In this document: positions 1 through 8,837 of the stretch, piece by piece | Layout of the letters: the number at the start of each line of letters is the position of its first letter | Position numbering within the stretch: position 1 is the first letter of the stretch | From: Massilia sp. NR 4-1 | GTDB taxonomy: Bacteria; Pseudomonadota; Gammaproteobacteria; Burkholderiales; Burkholderiaceae_D | Assembly: GCF_001191005.1 (NCBI RefSeq) | Contig: NZ_CP012201.1 | Coordinates: 3,162,001 to 3,226,000 of the forward strand | DNA: 64,000 nucleotides | Direction of reading: 5' to 3' | The notes under the pieces: model-generated | Databases searched by the model: none | Seen by the model: the letters and a program-made list of their open reading frames with translations, nothing else | What the model was told of the DNA's origin: nothing | Program-made: the position numbers and the translations under genes

Positions 1-597
1 CACTTCGTCGACGTGGTGCAGCAGGCCGGCTACGAAGTCGATTATCTGACCCCGCACGGCGGCTACACACCCATCGACCCGCACAGCCTGGCGTTGGCCG
101 AGCCCATCGATTGGGAATGGTATGGCAAGCGCGATTTCATGAATCGCCTGGGCGCCACCCTGAAGCCAGCCGACGTGAATGCAGCCGACTATGCGGCCAT
201 CTATTTCGTTGGCGGCCATGGCGTAATGTGGGACTTCCCCGACAATGAGGATTTCCAGCGCCTGAGCCGCGAAATCTATGAAGCGGGCGGCTATGTCGCC
301 TCCGTCTGCCATGGCGTAGTGGGACTGCTGAATATCAAGCTTTCCGATGGTTCCCTGCTCATCGAAGGCAAGCAAGTCACCGGCTTCACCAACGAGGAAG
401 AACGCCAGGCCGAGCTGGATAAGTTCGTGCCCTTCCTCACCGAGGATGAGCTGGTGCGCCGCCGCGCCCACTTCCAGAAAGCGCCGCAGCCATGGCAGGC
501 TTTCGCGGTGACGGACCAACGTCTCATCACCGGCCAGAATCCGGCGTCCGGCGCCGCCGTCGCCCGGCTGCTGGTGCAAGAACTGGCTGCACGTTAA
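1..597 (+). CDS. DJ-1/PfpI family (type 1 glutamine amidotransferase-like) protein, 5' end outside window
   Basis: The frame is open from base 1, so the true start lies upstream; 198 codons are visible. The segment SVCHGVVGLL holds the nucleophile-elbow Cys followed by His that is typical of DJ-1/PfpI and Hsp31-like proteins, and an upstream acidic/GGHG segment (FVGGHGVMWDF) fits the same fold. Members act as glyoxalases, chaperones or deglycases, or are of unknown activity; the sequence does not decide which. The stop is followed 12 bases later by a quinone oxidoreductase gene and then an AraC regulator on the same strand, suggesting a small electrophile- or redox-response operon. Family call is firm, exact role is not. 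Confidence 0.85.
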   Translation, partial: HFVDVVQQAGYEVDYLTPHGGYTPIDPHSLALAEPIDWEWYGKRDFMNRLGATLKPADVNAADYAAIYFVGGHGVMWDFPDNEDFQRLSREIYEAGGYVASVCHGVVGLLNIKLSDGSLLIEGKQVTGFTNEEERQAELDKFVPFLTEDELVRRRAHFQKAPQPWQAFAVTDQRLITGQNPASGAAVARLLVQELAAR

Positions 598-609
598 GAG
601 GGAGGCGCC

Positions 610-1617
610 ATGCAAACCACGATGAACGCCATCGAATTCGCCGGCGCCGGCGGCCCAGAAGTGCTGCGGGCCGTGCAGCGCCCTGTGCCACAGCCAGGCG
701 CCAACGAAATCCTGATCCGCCACTTGGCGGCCGGCATCAATGGTCCGGACGTAATGCAGCGCAAAGGCCTATACAATCCACCACCCGGCGCATCGGATAT
801 TCCAGGCCTCGAAGTGGCGGGCATCGTGGCGGCCGTGGGCGCAGAGGTGAGCCATATCCAGCCGGGCGATCAGGTGGTGGCCCTGATTCCGGGCGGCGGC
901 TATGCCGAGTACAGCGTGGCCGATGCGCGCACCGTCACGCCGCTGCCGGAAGGGCTGACGCCAAGCGAAGGCGCGGCACTGTTGGAAACCTTCATGACCG
1001 TGTGGACCAATATGTTCCAGCGTGGCCAGTTCCGGCGCGGCGACAACATCCTGATCCACGGCGGCGCCTCGGGCATCGGCACCACGGCCACCATGCTGGC
1101 CAAGGCATTCGGCGCGGCGAAAATCATCACCACCGTCAGCACGCCCGAGCAGCGCGAAGCCAGCTTGGCGCTGGGCGCGGACGTGGCCGTGCTATACCGC
1201 GACGAGGATTTTGTTGCGGCCAGCCGGCAGGCCACGGATGGCCGTGGCATGGATATTATCCTCGACATCATCGCCGGCGACTATGTGGCGCGCAACTACG
1301 CCGCCGCCGCGATGAATGGCCGCATTGTGCAGATCGGCGTGATCGCCGGCCCGGCCAAAGAGCTGGACCTGTTTCCTATGCTGAGCAAGCGCCTGACGCA
1401 TATCGGCTCCACGCTGCGCTCGCGCACGGCCGACGAGAAGGCGGCCCTGCTGGAAGAGTTGCGCAGCAATGTCTGGCCCTTGCTCAAGGCGGGCACGCTC
1501 AAGCCGCTGGTCTATCGCAGCTTCCCGCTAGCCGAGGCCGGGCAGGCGCATGCTTTGATGGATTCCGGCCAGCATATTGGTAAGATCGTGCTGACGATGA
1601 CGGACAGCGTGGCATAA
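610..1617 (+). CDS. NAD(P)H-quinone oxidoreductase, PIG3/zeta-crystallin type
   Basis: A 335-residue zinc-independent medium-chain dehydrogenase. The N-terminal GroES-like part runs to about residue 125; the Rossmann part carries the cofactor loop HGGASGIGTTATMLAKAFGA, the standard PIG3-type signature. The two-cysteine structural zinc site of alcohol dehydrogenases is absent, as expected for quinone reductases. The family reduces quinones with NADPH in the cytoplasm. The start is ATG with GAGGGAGG just upstream. It is tightly spaced after the DJ-1-like gene and before the AraC regulator, consistent with co-transcription and a role in detoxifying reactive carbonyls or quinones (inference). Confidence 0.9.
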   Translation: MQTTMNAIEFAGAGGPEVLRAVQRPVPQPGANEILIRHLAAGINGPDVMQRKGLYNPPPGASDIPGLEVAGIVAAVGAEVSHIQPGDQVVALIPGGGYAEYSVADARTVTPLPEGLTPSEGAALLETFMTVWTNMFQRGQFRRGDNILIHGGASGIGTTATMLAKAFGAAKIITTVSTPEQREASLALGADVAVLYRDEDFVAASRQATDGRGMDIILDIIAGDYVARNYAAAAMNGRIVQIGVIAGPAKELDLFPMLSKRLTHIGSTLRSRTADEKAALLEELRSNVWPLLKAGTLKPLVYRSFPLAEAGQAHALMDSGQHIGKIVLTMTDSVA

Positions 1618-1633
1618 AGGGGAAAGCATAGAG

Positions 1634-2503
1634 ATGGCATCGGCAAGCGATGAGGCAATTGTACGGCGGCTGCTGGCCCTGACGCCGCGGGAGGGGGATA
1701 TCGGCACGCGCCTGCCCGGCGTGACGCTGATGCGCGCCAACAGCACGCGGCCGCCCAGCGCGGTGCTGCAAAGCCCGACCATCGTGGTCATGGCCCAAGG
1801 CTTGAAGCGCGGCTTTCTCGGCAACGAAGTCTTCCACTATCAACCGGGACAATATCTGATCGTTTCGGTGCCCCTGCCCTTCTATTGCGACACCATCGTG
1901 AAGGATGGGGAACCAATGCTGGCCCTCGCCGTCGAAATCGATATGGGACTGGTGTTCGACCTGCTCGCCAAAATGCAGGCCACGGCGGCGGCGTCGGTGG
2001 AACTGCCGTCGCGCGGCATGGCGGTGGCCGAGCTGGACGACACGCTGCGCGACGTGCTGGAACGGCTGCTGGCCTGCCTGGCATCGAACGAAGAGCTGGC
2101 GGTGCTGGGGCCGCAACTGCTGCGTGAACTGCACTACCGCGTGCTGCAGGGCGCGGGCGGCGACTGTTTGCGTTCGCTCGCCAGCTGGCATGGACGGCGC
2201 GGGCCGATCTTCCTCGCCTGCGAGCACTTGCGCACGCGCTATGCGGAACCGCTGAGCGTCGACACGCTGGCGAAGGAAGCGGCGATGAGCACGTCCAGTT
2301 TTCACAAGGCGTTCAAGGCGCTGACCGGACACTCGCCCATTCAGTATCTGAAAGCCGTGCGCCTGCATAAGGCGCATGAACTGATTGCACGGCAGGAAAG
2401 CCCGGTGGCGCAGGCGGCTTTCGCGGTCGGCTACGCCAGCGCATCGCAGTTCAGCCGGGAGTTCAAAAGGCTGTTCGGCTATTCGCCTGCCGAGGCTAGC
2501 TAA
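1634..2503 (+). CDS. AraC family transcriptional regulator
   Basis: A 289-residue protein. The N-terminal half (about residues 20-170) resembles the AraC-type N-terminal domain found with PIG3-like oxidoreductase genes; the C-terminal 100 residues carry two helix-turn-helix units, the first around STSSFHKAFKALTGHSPIQY and the second around FAVGYASASQFSREFKRLFG, the usual AraC/XylS signature. ATG start, 16 bases after the oxidoreductase stop. It probably controls the preceding two genes or their divergent partner outside the window (inference from position). No ligand can be read from the sequence. Confidence 0.9.
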   Translation: MASASDEAIVRRLLALTPREGDIGTRLPGVTLMRANSTRPPSAVLQSPTIVVMAQGLKRGFLGNEVFHYQPGQYLIVSVPLPFYCDTIVKDGEPMLALAVEIDMGLVFDLLAKMQATAAASVELPSRGMAVAELDDTLRDVLERLLACLASNEELAVLGPQLLRELHYRVLQGAGGDCLRSLASWHGRRGPIFLACEHLRTRYAEPLSVDTLAKEAAMSTSSFHKAFKALTGHSPIQYLKAVRLHKAHELIARQESPVAQAAFAVGYASASQFSREFKRLFGYSPAEAS

Positions 2504-2629
2504 AGAGGATTTGAAATTGCCGCGCCCAAGCTCTACGCTGAAACGGAGAGTATGGTTAGGCAGCCTGCTTTCGGATATTGACCGTAGCACATTCGGAATA
2601 TTGTTCAATCAATAGATCAGGAGGTGGAT

Positions 2630-2977
2630 ATGTCAAAGCTAGCAAGGCGGGCGGCCGTATTGGTATCCGGACTGGCATTGGCGCAAGGCGCCGTCAGCGT
2701 GGCGGCACAGGATGCCACGGCCACCATCAAACGCGATTCCGAGGCCGCCAAGCGGCTGGATGAGCCGTCCTTCCAGACGCGTGAAGAGCGCCTGAAATCC
2801 AAACCGCTCGACTGGAACACCACCATCGGCAAGCCGAAGCGCAAAGCCATGACGGCGGCGGAAAGAAAGGCGCTGGAGACGGCCAAGCCCGAGTCGCACG
2901 AGGGCGGACAGCCCAATCCCAAGGCCGATGAAGAGGCGCGCAAAATGCACCCGGAAGAATGGAAGGATCAGAAATAA
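2630..2977 (+). CDS. small secreted protein of unknown function
   Basis: A 115-residue protein starting with a typical Sec signal peptide (basic MSKLARRAA, hydrophobic VLVSGLALAQG, small residues before Gln-Asp). The mature part is hydrophilic, rich in Lys and Glu, and has no cysteine or recognisable domain. I choose the ATG at 2630 because a perfect AGGAGG lies at 2619-2624 with five-base spacing; a GTG at 2624 in the same frame overlaps that ribosome site and is unlikely. The gene sits 21 bases before a secreted protease gene and may be co-transcribed with it. Function unknown. Confidence 0.7.
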   Translation: MSKLARRAAVLVSGLALAQGAVSVAAQDATATIKRDSEAAKRLDEPSFQTREERLKSKPLDWNTTIGKPKRKAMTAAERKALETAKPESHEGGQPNPKADEEARKMHPEEWKDQK

Positions 2978-2998
2978 CACCATCAAGGGAGGTCTGAA

Positions 2999-3778
2999 AT
3001 GGATACGCTAGCGATTCCCGGTTGCCCGCATTCCCGTCTGATCGTCGCTCTTCTTGGTCTCAGCCTGTCGGGCCAATGCTGGGCAGGCACCGCCAATGTG
3101 TTTACCCAGTATCAGGAAACGAATAATTCAAATACGCCACGCGCCATCGGCAAGCTGTTCACCAGCAGCGGCTCGTGCAGCGCCTCCGTCATCAGCGGCA
3201 ATAACATCATCGTCACCGCCGCCCACTGCTGCTGGAACCGCTCCACCAAGAGCTGGATCGGCGGCTGGTCCTTCGCGCCGGCCTATAACAGCGGCAGCGC
3301 GCCCTATGGCACCTTCACCTGGTCGCAGGCACGGGTGCTGAACAGCTGGATCGACAACGGCGATGTGGCGTCCGACGTCTGCCTGATCGCCTTGCAGAAC
3401 GATGCGGCGGGACGCGGCGTCACCTACTACACGGGCTGGCTGGGCCGCTCGTGGAATTACGGCAGCGTGCTAAGCCAGCATGCACTCGGCTATCCGGGCA
3501 ATCTGGGCGGCGGCAATACCCTGCAGCTGTGCGCCTCGGAGAGCTTCAGCCCCAGCGCCGCCTGCGGTGGTGCGGCTATCCTCAACACCGGCTGCTCGAT
3601 GACGTATGGCTCCAGCGGCGGACCGTGGATACGCGACTACCGTACCGGCAACCACGTCGATTCGGTGGTGCATGGCTATGACAGCACCACCTGCACCGGC
3701 GCCTTCGGCCAGACCTTCAACGGCGCGCGCTTCACCACCAGTAACATCGTTACGCTATGCAATGCACAGGGCTGCTGA
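2999..3778 (+). CDS. secreted trypsin-like serine protease
   Basis: A 259-residue S1-family protein with a signal peptide of about 30 residues ending near CWAG. The catalytic triad is visible: His76 in VTAAHCC, Asp126 in SDVCLIAL and Ser206 in GSSGGPW. Several cysteines suggest disulfides in an exported enzyme. A good ribosome site (AGGGAGG at 2986-2992) precedes the ATG. Sequence layout is nearer to V8/glutamyl-endopeptidase-like bacterial members than to digestive trypsins, but cleavage specificity cannot be read. A strong terminator follows, so the gene ends a short unit with the small secreted protein before it. Confidence 0.88.
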   Translation: MDTLAIPGCPHSRLIVALLGLSLSGQCWAGTANVFTQYQETNNSNTPRAIGKLFTSSGSCSASVISGNNIIVTAAHCCWNRSTKSWIGGWSFAPAYNSGSAPYGTFTWSQARVLNSWIDNGDVASDVCLIALQNDAAGRGVTYYTGWLGRSWNYGSVLSQHALGYPGNLGGGNTLQLCASESFSPSAACGGAAILNTGCSMTYGSSGGPWIRDYRTGNHVDSVVHGYDSTTCTGAFGQTFNGARFTTSNIVTLCNAQGC

Positions 3779-3802
3779 AAACGCCGCCTACTTTGTTCCC
3801 GG

Positions 3803-3834
3803 CCGGACTCCATGATGGGGTCCGGTATTTTTTT
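3803..3834 (+). terminator. Rho-independent terminator after the protease gene
   Basis: A nine-pair stem (3803-3811 with 3817-3825, one G-T pair) closes a five-base loop and is followed by seven T at 3828-3834. Confidence 0.85.
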
Positions 3835-3964
3835 GCCAGCCATGTTGCGCAAGTACGCTTATTACAATGTGAGAGAGTCTGCCGGATCAAACTGTAGATA
3901 ATGGATTGGCATTGCCGCTTCGCCGTGCTCCTCGTTCCCCCTTCCCCATCTACCAGAGGACATC

Positions 3965-6900
3965 ATGAGCTACCTATCGTTCCATTCGGCAGCCGCTCCT
4001 TCCGCCCCCACCGTGCCCAGGGCAGGCTCCCTGCGTTCCGCCTATTCCAACTGGCTCATCGCCAACCACGGCGACCAGTACCGCGCCACCGTGCAACAGC
4101 AGTTGCGGCGACCGCAGGCACGGCGCCTGCATGCCGCCGTGAACGGCGCCTCTCCCGGCCAGGAAAACGCCGCGCCGCTGGTGGGCATTGTCGGCGGCGG
4201 CTTCGCCGGCCTGTTCTCCGGCCTGATGCTGCAATCGCTGGGCATAGGCTGCGAGCTGTTTGAGAGTTCCGACCGCGTGGGCGGCCGCATCCGCACCTGG
4301 TATTCCAGCGACTACGATCCGCGCAACAAGGACAAGGCCGGCCTGTACGGGGAAGTCGGCGGCATGCGCCTGCCGCAGTTCTCCTTCGATATGCTGCCGG
4401 TGCAGCAGCTCTCGCTGGCGGTGAACGCCGTGCTGGAACGGAACGGCCTGGAACAGCAAAAAGTCTACTGGCGCAAGTTCTACTACAACTCGCCGCAGCA
4501 GCGCATGCGCTTCAATAATATGGCCGCGCCGATCGAGGCCCAGGATTCCAGCCTGAACACCCTGAACTTCGACCAGCGCGCCGGCGGCGACGTGCCCGAT
4601 ATCTGGCTGACGCAAACAACCGGCAGCGACGGTAGCACATACCTGCCTATCAATATGATCCTCGACCAGGTCAACAAACCCTTCCTGGATGCGATCAACC
4701 GTTCCTTCGCCGAAGGCTTCAATATGATGATGGAGTACGACCAGTACTCCATGTGGGATTACCTGACCACCGTCTTCACGCTGGGCGATCTGCAGCAATA
4801 CTACGATCCGGCCATGGGTGCCAAAAGCGACCTGCTGCCCTGGTCCGTGGTCAGCTATCTGGAAACGACCAATGTCGGCACTGGCATGTACTCCGTCTCC
4901 TTCGTAGAGATGGTGATCGCCGTGTACGACTGGGGCGGCAGCAAGAACCCATATCAGCCCGGCGACCAGGCGGTGTATATGCTGACGGTGGACCAGGGCA
5001 TGCAGCGCTTCCCGGATGCCTGCCGCACGGTGCTCGACCTGGGCGTGGGCGTGCTGCCGCCGGACGGCAATACGGCCCAGGTGCAAGTCGGCATCCTGCC
5101 GAATTCCACCGGCGCCTACTCCTATACCGCGCCCAATCTGACGCCCGACGCCAGGCCGCCGTCCTACCAGCCGGAGCAGCCCGTGCCGCACGACCCATCG
5201 CCCAAACAGCAGCGCGTCTTCCTCGAACACAAGGTGATGGCGCTGGATCACGATGGCACGCTATACGACGGCCATGGCGGCATCAAGATGCGGATCCGCG
5301 ATGAACGCCAGCCTGGCCAGCCTCTGATCGAAAAGCAGTACCCCTACGTCATTACGACCCTGCCGAATGGCTGCTATCTGAACGGCGATTTCAAGACCAA
5401 TCTGCTGCAGGAGATCAGCTTTGCCAAGGCGCAGGCGATCCGCGAATGCGACTTCATGCCGGCGTTTAAAGCCTTCCTCACTTTCCGCACGCAGTTCTGG
5501 GCCAAGCTGGGCAAGCGCCAGGACAAGGGCCTGGGCGCGGCATCGACCGACCGGCCCAACCGCCAGATCATTTATCCATCCTACGGCTATGACGGTATGG
5601 GCGGCGTGCTGCAGGTGTACTGCTGGGCGCAGGATGCGGAAAGGCTGGGCGCCCTGGACGACCGTGGCCGCGTGGCCGAATGCCTGAAGGGCATCGCCTA
5701 CCTCTATCCGGAAATCGAGGATATCGAGCAGGAGTTCGCCGGCTATGACGACGGCAAGACGACCCGCACCTGGTTCTGGGACCAGCATGCGGGCGGCGGC
5801 GCCTTTGCGCTGTTCAACCCCGGCCAGTTCAAGAATATCTACCCTTCGCTGCTGACGCCCGAATTCGGCGGCTGCCTGAACTTCGCCGGCGAATGCTGCT
5901 CCGTGCACCATGGCTGGATCGTCGGCGCCCTCGATTCGGCTTACAACGCCGTGTACCACATCCTGCAGCAGTCCGGGGCGCACGACAAGATCGAGCAGCT
6001 GAAACATACCTGGGGCGATTACGCGCCACCCGACGTTGGCGGCAATCCTGCCACCGCTAATGAGCTGGAATACGCCTACGAATACAATCTGGTGGACCGC
6101 AAAGCCGCCTCGATTGCACCGGGCGCCAGCCAGAGCATCTATGGCACGTCCAGCTTTGTCTTCGGCGGCACGGTGCCGGCCTTTATCGACGATTACAACA
6201 AGGTGCCGCAGTCGATGAAGAGCAGCAATGAGGACAAGCAGGTGCTGAAGATGCTCAACAACCTGTGGAGCGATAACGTCGCCCTACGCGCCAAGGCGCA
6301 GGCCACAGGCAAGAGCAAGGAACAACACCACGCCGGTGCCGGCTCCGAGGCCGTGCGGCGGCTGGAAGCCATCTACTACGGCGATAACTTCCAGGCCATC
6401 CCCGCACCGAAATTCTGGCTCAAGGACGACGATGAATTCGCCCGCCAGCAACTGGGCGGCTTCATGCCCAATCTGCTAACGGCCGTGGGCAAACAGCAGG
6501 TGCGCCAGCTGATCGAAAGCGCAGATATCCGCCAGCCGGAAAAACTGGGCAATCTGGACGCCATTACCTATGTCGCCGACTACCGTAAATTCCTCTCCGC
6601 CTGCACGGTGACGCCGGTCGGCTACTATCTGCCCAAACCCATCGTGTTCTTCACCGTGGACGAGGCGAATCAGCTGATGCCGATAGCCATACAGCTGGAG
6701 CATGGCGACGAACTGTTCGCGCCCGATATGCCGAATGCGGAGAACGCCTGGCTGCTGGCGAAGATGCTGGTCAACTGCGCCGGACAGACCTTGCACGATG
6801 TCGGCTTCCACCAGCTGCTGACCCACCAGCTCTGCTCACTGGTATCGATTTCGCTGTTCTCGGAAGAGGTGTTCAATCCCGTGACCAATCCGGGATCGTC

Positions 6901-7948
6901 CGCGCCCTTCCAGGAACATCCGGTGTTCAAGCTGCTGCGGCCGCACGTCAGCAAGGCGCTTGAATTCCAGCAAACCATCTACAACCGCGACTATATCCCG
7001 GGCCTGCCGTCCTTCCCCGCCACGCGTACAGTCAGCGGTGCGGCCGGCGTGTACAACCTGGGCTTCGTGTATGACCTGATCTTCTCCTGCGGCCGCATTG
7101 GCAACTACCAGCTGCAGGACAAGATCTACAACGATCCCGGCTTCCGCTTCCTGGAGCTGGCAAGTCCAATCGATGCGCGCAAACGCGGCGTGGAGAAAAC
7201 ACCCTTCTCCTATCCCTACCAGCACGACGCCTCGCTATGGTACGAAGCCATTGCGCGCTTTACCTCGCAGTTCGTGGACACCTGCTATGCCAGCGACGGC
7301 GCGGTGACGGAGGATACGCAGTTGCAGCACTTCTTCGGCAAACTGATCCCCGCCTTCAACCACACGGTCGGCACGCCGCCCGCCGCGCGCTTCCCGCAGC
7401 AGGTCGCCACCAAGGCTCTGCTCAAGGAAGTGCTCAGCATGTTCGTCTGGCAGTTCTCGGTGCAGCATACCGTCATCAACGATGGCGCCTACAACCACGC
7501 CGCCTTTGTGCCGAATGCCTCGACCTTGATGTATGCGCCGCCGGCCGGCAAGCCTTCCGCGCAATGGAGTGTGGACGATGTGCTGGCCTGCCTGCCATCG
7601 AACAGCGTGCTCTATCCATCGCTCGGCAATATGAACTTCATGGACGTGCAGATCAACGCCTCGGTCACAGGCCAAGGTCCCTACCCCGAAACCATTTTGG
7701 GACGCATGACGCTGGCGCCATCCATCGACATCCTGCAGGACAGCTATGCCTTCAGCGATGCCAGACTGCGCGCGGTGGTGGATGATTTCTACCAGTCGGC
7801 CCGCCGGGTGGGCGATGCGATCCAGCTGCGACAGGCGAAGGACACGGCGCGCTATCTGGAGCTGCATCCCGATGCGCAGTCCGTGCCGGAGACGGTGACG
7901 TTTAACCTGATCTCGCCGGTGAATGTAATGAATACGATTCAGACCTAA
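3965..7948 (+). CDS. flavin amine oxidase-lipoxygenase fusion protein
   Basis: 1327 residues, two enzymes in one chain. Residues about 70-670 are a flavin monoamine/L-amino-acid oxidase domain: the FAD dinucleotide motif is G77-x-G79-x-x-G82 with an acidic strand end and VGGRIRTW, and the C-terminal FAD segment is FAGECC at 640-645 followed by GWIVGALDSA. Residues about 700-1327 are a lipoxygenase domain: DDEFARQQLGG near 822, WLLAK at 929-933, then His944-x4-His949-x4-His954, HPVFKLLRPH, and QHTVIN giving His1168 and Asn1172 (H-x3-N). The protein ends NTIQT, which aligns with the NSISI-type lipoxygenase terminus whose C-terminal carboxylate is the last iron ligand; here the last residue is Thr, not Ile. 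No signal peptide is evident. Expected reactions are substrate oxidation with H2O2 release and dioxygenation of a polyunsaturated lipid; substrates are unknown. Confidence 0.9.
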   Translation: MSYLSFHSAAAPSAPTVPRAGSLRSAYSNWLIANHGDQYRATVQQQLRRPQARRLHAAVNGASPGQENAAPLVGIVGGGFAGLFSGLMLQSLGIGCELFESSDRVGGRIRTWYSSDYDPRNKDKAGLYGEVGGMRLPQFSFDMLPVQQLSLAVNAVLERNGLEQQKVYWRKFYYNSPQQRMRFNNMAAPIEAQDSSLNTLNFDQRAGGDVPDIWLTQTTGSDGSTYLPINMILDQVNKPFLDAINRSFAEGFNMMMEYDQYSMWDYLTTVFTLGDLQQYYDPAMGAKSDLLPWSVVSYLETTNVGTGMYSVSFVEMVIAVYDWGGSKNPYQPGDQAVYMLTVDQGMQRFPDACRTVLDLGVGVLPPDGNTAQVQVGILPNSTGAYSYTAPNLTPDARPPSYQPEQPVPHDPSPKQQRVFLEHKVMALDHDGTLYDGHGGIKMRIRDERQPGQPLIEKQYPYVITTLPNGCYLNGDFKTNLLQEISFAKAQAIRECDFMPAFKAFLTFRTQFWAKLGKRQDKGLGAASTDRPNRQIIYPSYGYDGMGGVLQVYCWAQDAERLGALDDRGRVAECLKGIAYLYPEIEDIEQEFAGYDDGKTTRTWFWDQHAGGGAFALFNPGQFKNIYPSLLTPEFGGCLNFAGECCSVHHGWIVGALDSAYNAVYHILQQSGAHDKIEQLKHTWGDYAPPDVGGNPATANELEYAYEYNLVDRKAASIAPGASQSIYGTSSFVFGGTVPAFIDDYNKVPQSMKSSNEDKQVLKMLNNLWSDNVALRAKAQATGKSKEQHHAGAGSEAVRRLEAIYYGDNFQAIPAPKFWLKDDDEFARQQLGGFMPNLLTAVGKQQVRQLIESADIRQPEKLGNLDAITYVADYRKFLSACTVTPVGYYLPKPIVFFTVDEANQLMPIAIQLEHGDELFAPDMPNAENAWLLAKMLVNCAGQTLHDVGFHQLLTHQLCSLVSISLFSEEVFNPVTNPGSSAPFQEHPVFKLLRPHVSKALEFQQTIYNRDYIPGLPSFPATRTVSGAAGVYNLGFVYDLIFSCGRIGNYQLQDKIYNDPGFRFLELASPIDARKRGVEKTPFSYPYQHDASLWYEAIARFTSQFVDTCYASDGAVTEDTQLQHFFGKLIPAFNHTVGTPPAARFPQQVATKALLKEVLSMFVWQFSVQHTVINDGAYNHAAFVPNASTLMYAPPAGKPSAQWSVDDVLACLPSNSVLYPSLGNMNFMDVQINASVTGQGPYPETILGRMTLAPSIDILQDSYAFSDARLRAVVDDFYQSARRVGDAIQLRQAKDTARYLELHPDAQSVPETVTFNLISPVNVMNTIQT

Positions 7949-7957
7949 GCAGCGCTT

Positions 7958-7988
7958 GCGGCGGCGGCCTTGCGCCGCCGCTTTCTTT
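7958..7988 (+). terminator. terminator between the oxidase-lipoxygenase gene and hicB
   Basis: A nine-pair GC-only stem (7958-7966 with 7973-7981) with a six-base loop, followed by TTTCTTT. It lies between convergent genes. Confidence 0.8.
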
Positions 7989-7990
7989 CA

Positions 7991-8416
7991 TCACGTTTTG
8001 CTTGTTTTCAGGGCCGTTTCGTCGTTAATCAGTTTTACGGCAGCCCGCGCCAGCAAACCGCTGCGGGTTTCATGACGTTCATCTGCGTACTTATCGATCT
8101 TGCTGAGGACAAAGCGGGGCAAGCTGATATTGATCCTCTCAGGTTTGCTATCAAGCTTGCTCAGATCGACATTCACAAGCGCCCAGATAGCGCCTTCGTA
8201 TTCCGGACGCTCACGCAAACACTCAATATCCGACGGCGTCACCTCAATGTTTTCGCCAAGCTCCAGCAGCGTTTCGATGTGACTGGCAATGGCCTCTTTC
8301 ACGTTGCGAAGCGCGTCACCAATCGTGTCTCCCCATGAATGGCAGCCGCTGATATCCGGCACGCTCACGCCATATACGCTGCCTTCATCCTTAAAAATTA
8401 TGACCGGAAGATCCAT
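7991..8416 (-). CDS. hicB: HicB-type antitoxin
   Basis: 141 residues from the ATG at 8416. The N-terminal half is the HicB partial RNase H-like domain (VYGVSVPDISGCHSWGDT, then DALRNVKEAIASHIETLLELG); the C-terminal part (KPERINISLPRFVLSKID to LLARAAVKLI) looks like a ribbon-helix-helix DNA-binding domain, the class of HicB that represses its own promoter. AGAGGT at 8421-8426 on the minus strand fits the ATG at 8416 better than an in-frame GTG at 8422. It follows hicA by eleven bases, so the pair is one operon. It neutralises HicA. Confidence 0.9.
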   Translation of the reverse strand: MDLPVIIFKDEGSVYGVSVPDISGCHSWGDTIGDALRNVKEAIASHIETLLELGENIEVTPSDIECLRERPEYEGAIWALVNVDLSKLDSKPERINISLPRFVLSKIDKYADERHETRSGLLARAAVKLINDETALKTSKT

Positions 8417-8427
8417 GCCCACCTCTT

Positions 8428-8610
8428 CTACCTCAACCCAGCATCATGCAAGATGCGACGCCACGTCCCTGCTGGTAAATCCTTCTTGGGATGCGGCACG
8501 GTAATCAAACCATTCTTTCCAGGATGCCTGAAATGATGATGGCTGCCTCTGATCCGTACAAGCTGCCATCCATCTGCCTTCAGCATATCAATTAAGGTCT
8601 TGGAGTTCAT
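8428..8610 (-). CDS. hicA: HicA-type mRNA interferase toxin
   Basis: 60 residues, the normal size for HicA. The double-stranded-RNA-binding-like fold is recognisable from LIDMLKADGWQLVRIRGSHHHF, with the catalytic His of the family at position 24 (GSH), followed by PHPKKDLPAGTWRRILHDAGL. The enzyme cleaves mRNA when free of HicB. The toxin gene is upstream of the antitoxin, as usual for hicAB. All expected motif residues are present, so it looks active. Confidence 0.92.
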   Translation of the reverse strand: MNSKTLIDMLKADGWQLVRIRGSHHHFRHPGKNGLITVPHPKKDLPAGTWRRILHDAGLR

Positions 8611-8628
8611 CTGCCGCTCATGGAGCGT

Positions 8629-8644
8629 TGTGTAGTTTTACACA
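8629..8644 (-). promoter_or_regulatory. probable HicB operator and hicAB promoter
   Basis: A perfect inverted repeat TGTGTA-GTTT-TACACA lies 19 bases before hicA. On the minus strand a TTGCGC / TAAAAC pair with 16-base spacing overlaps it, so binding of the ribbon-helix-helix HicB would block the promoter. The palindrome is seen; the regulatory role is inferred. Confidence 0.6.
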
Positions 8645-8837
8645 CCAAAAACGTTTGCGCAAATTTCAGGTAAAAGCGGCGTCTCACCAGCAGAGCATAT
8701 GCCCCTCCCGAATATTTCCTTCTGAAAACAGCTTCACTTTAGGACGTCTAGACGGGCGCTCCTTTAATGCGGATCAGATAGGCACAGCGGAATCTCAGTA
8801 AAGTTGCCCCGCGTCATGCCAGCCATGTGGCGAAAAA

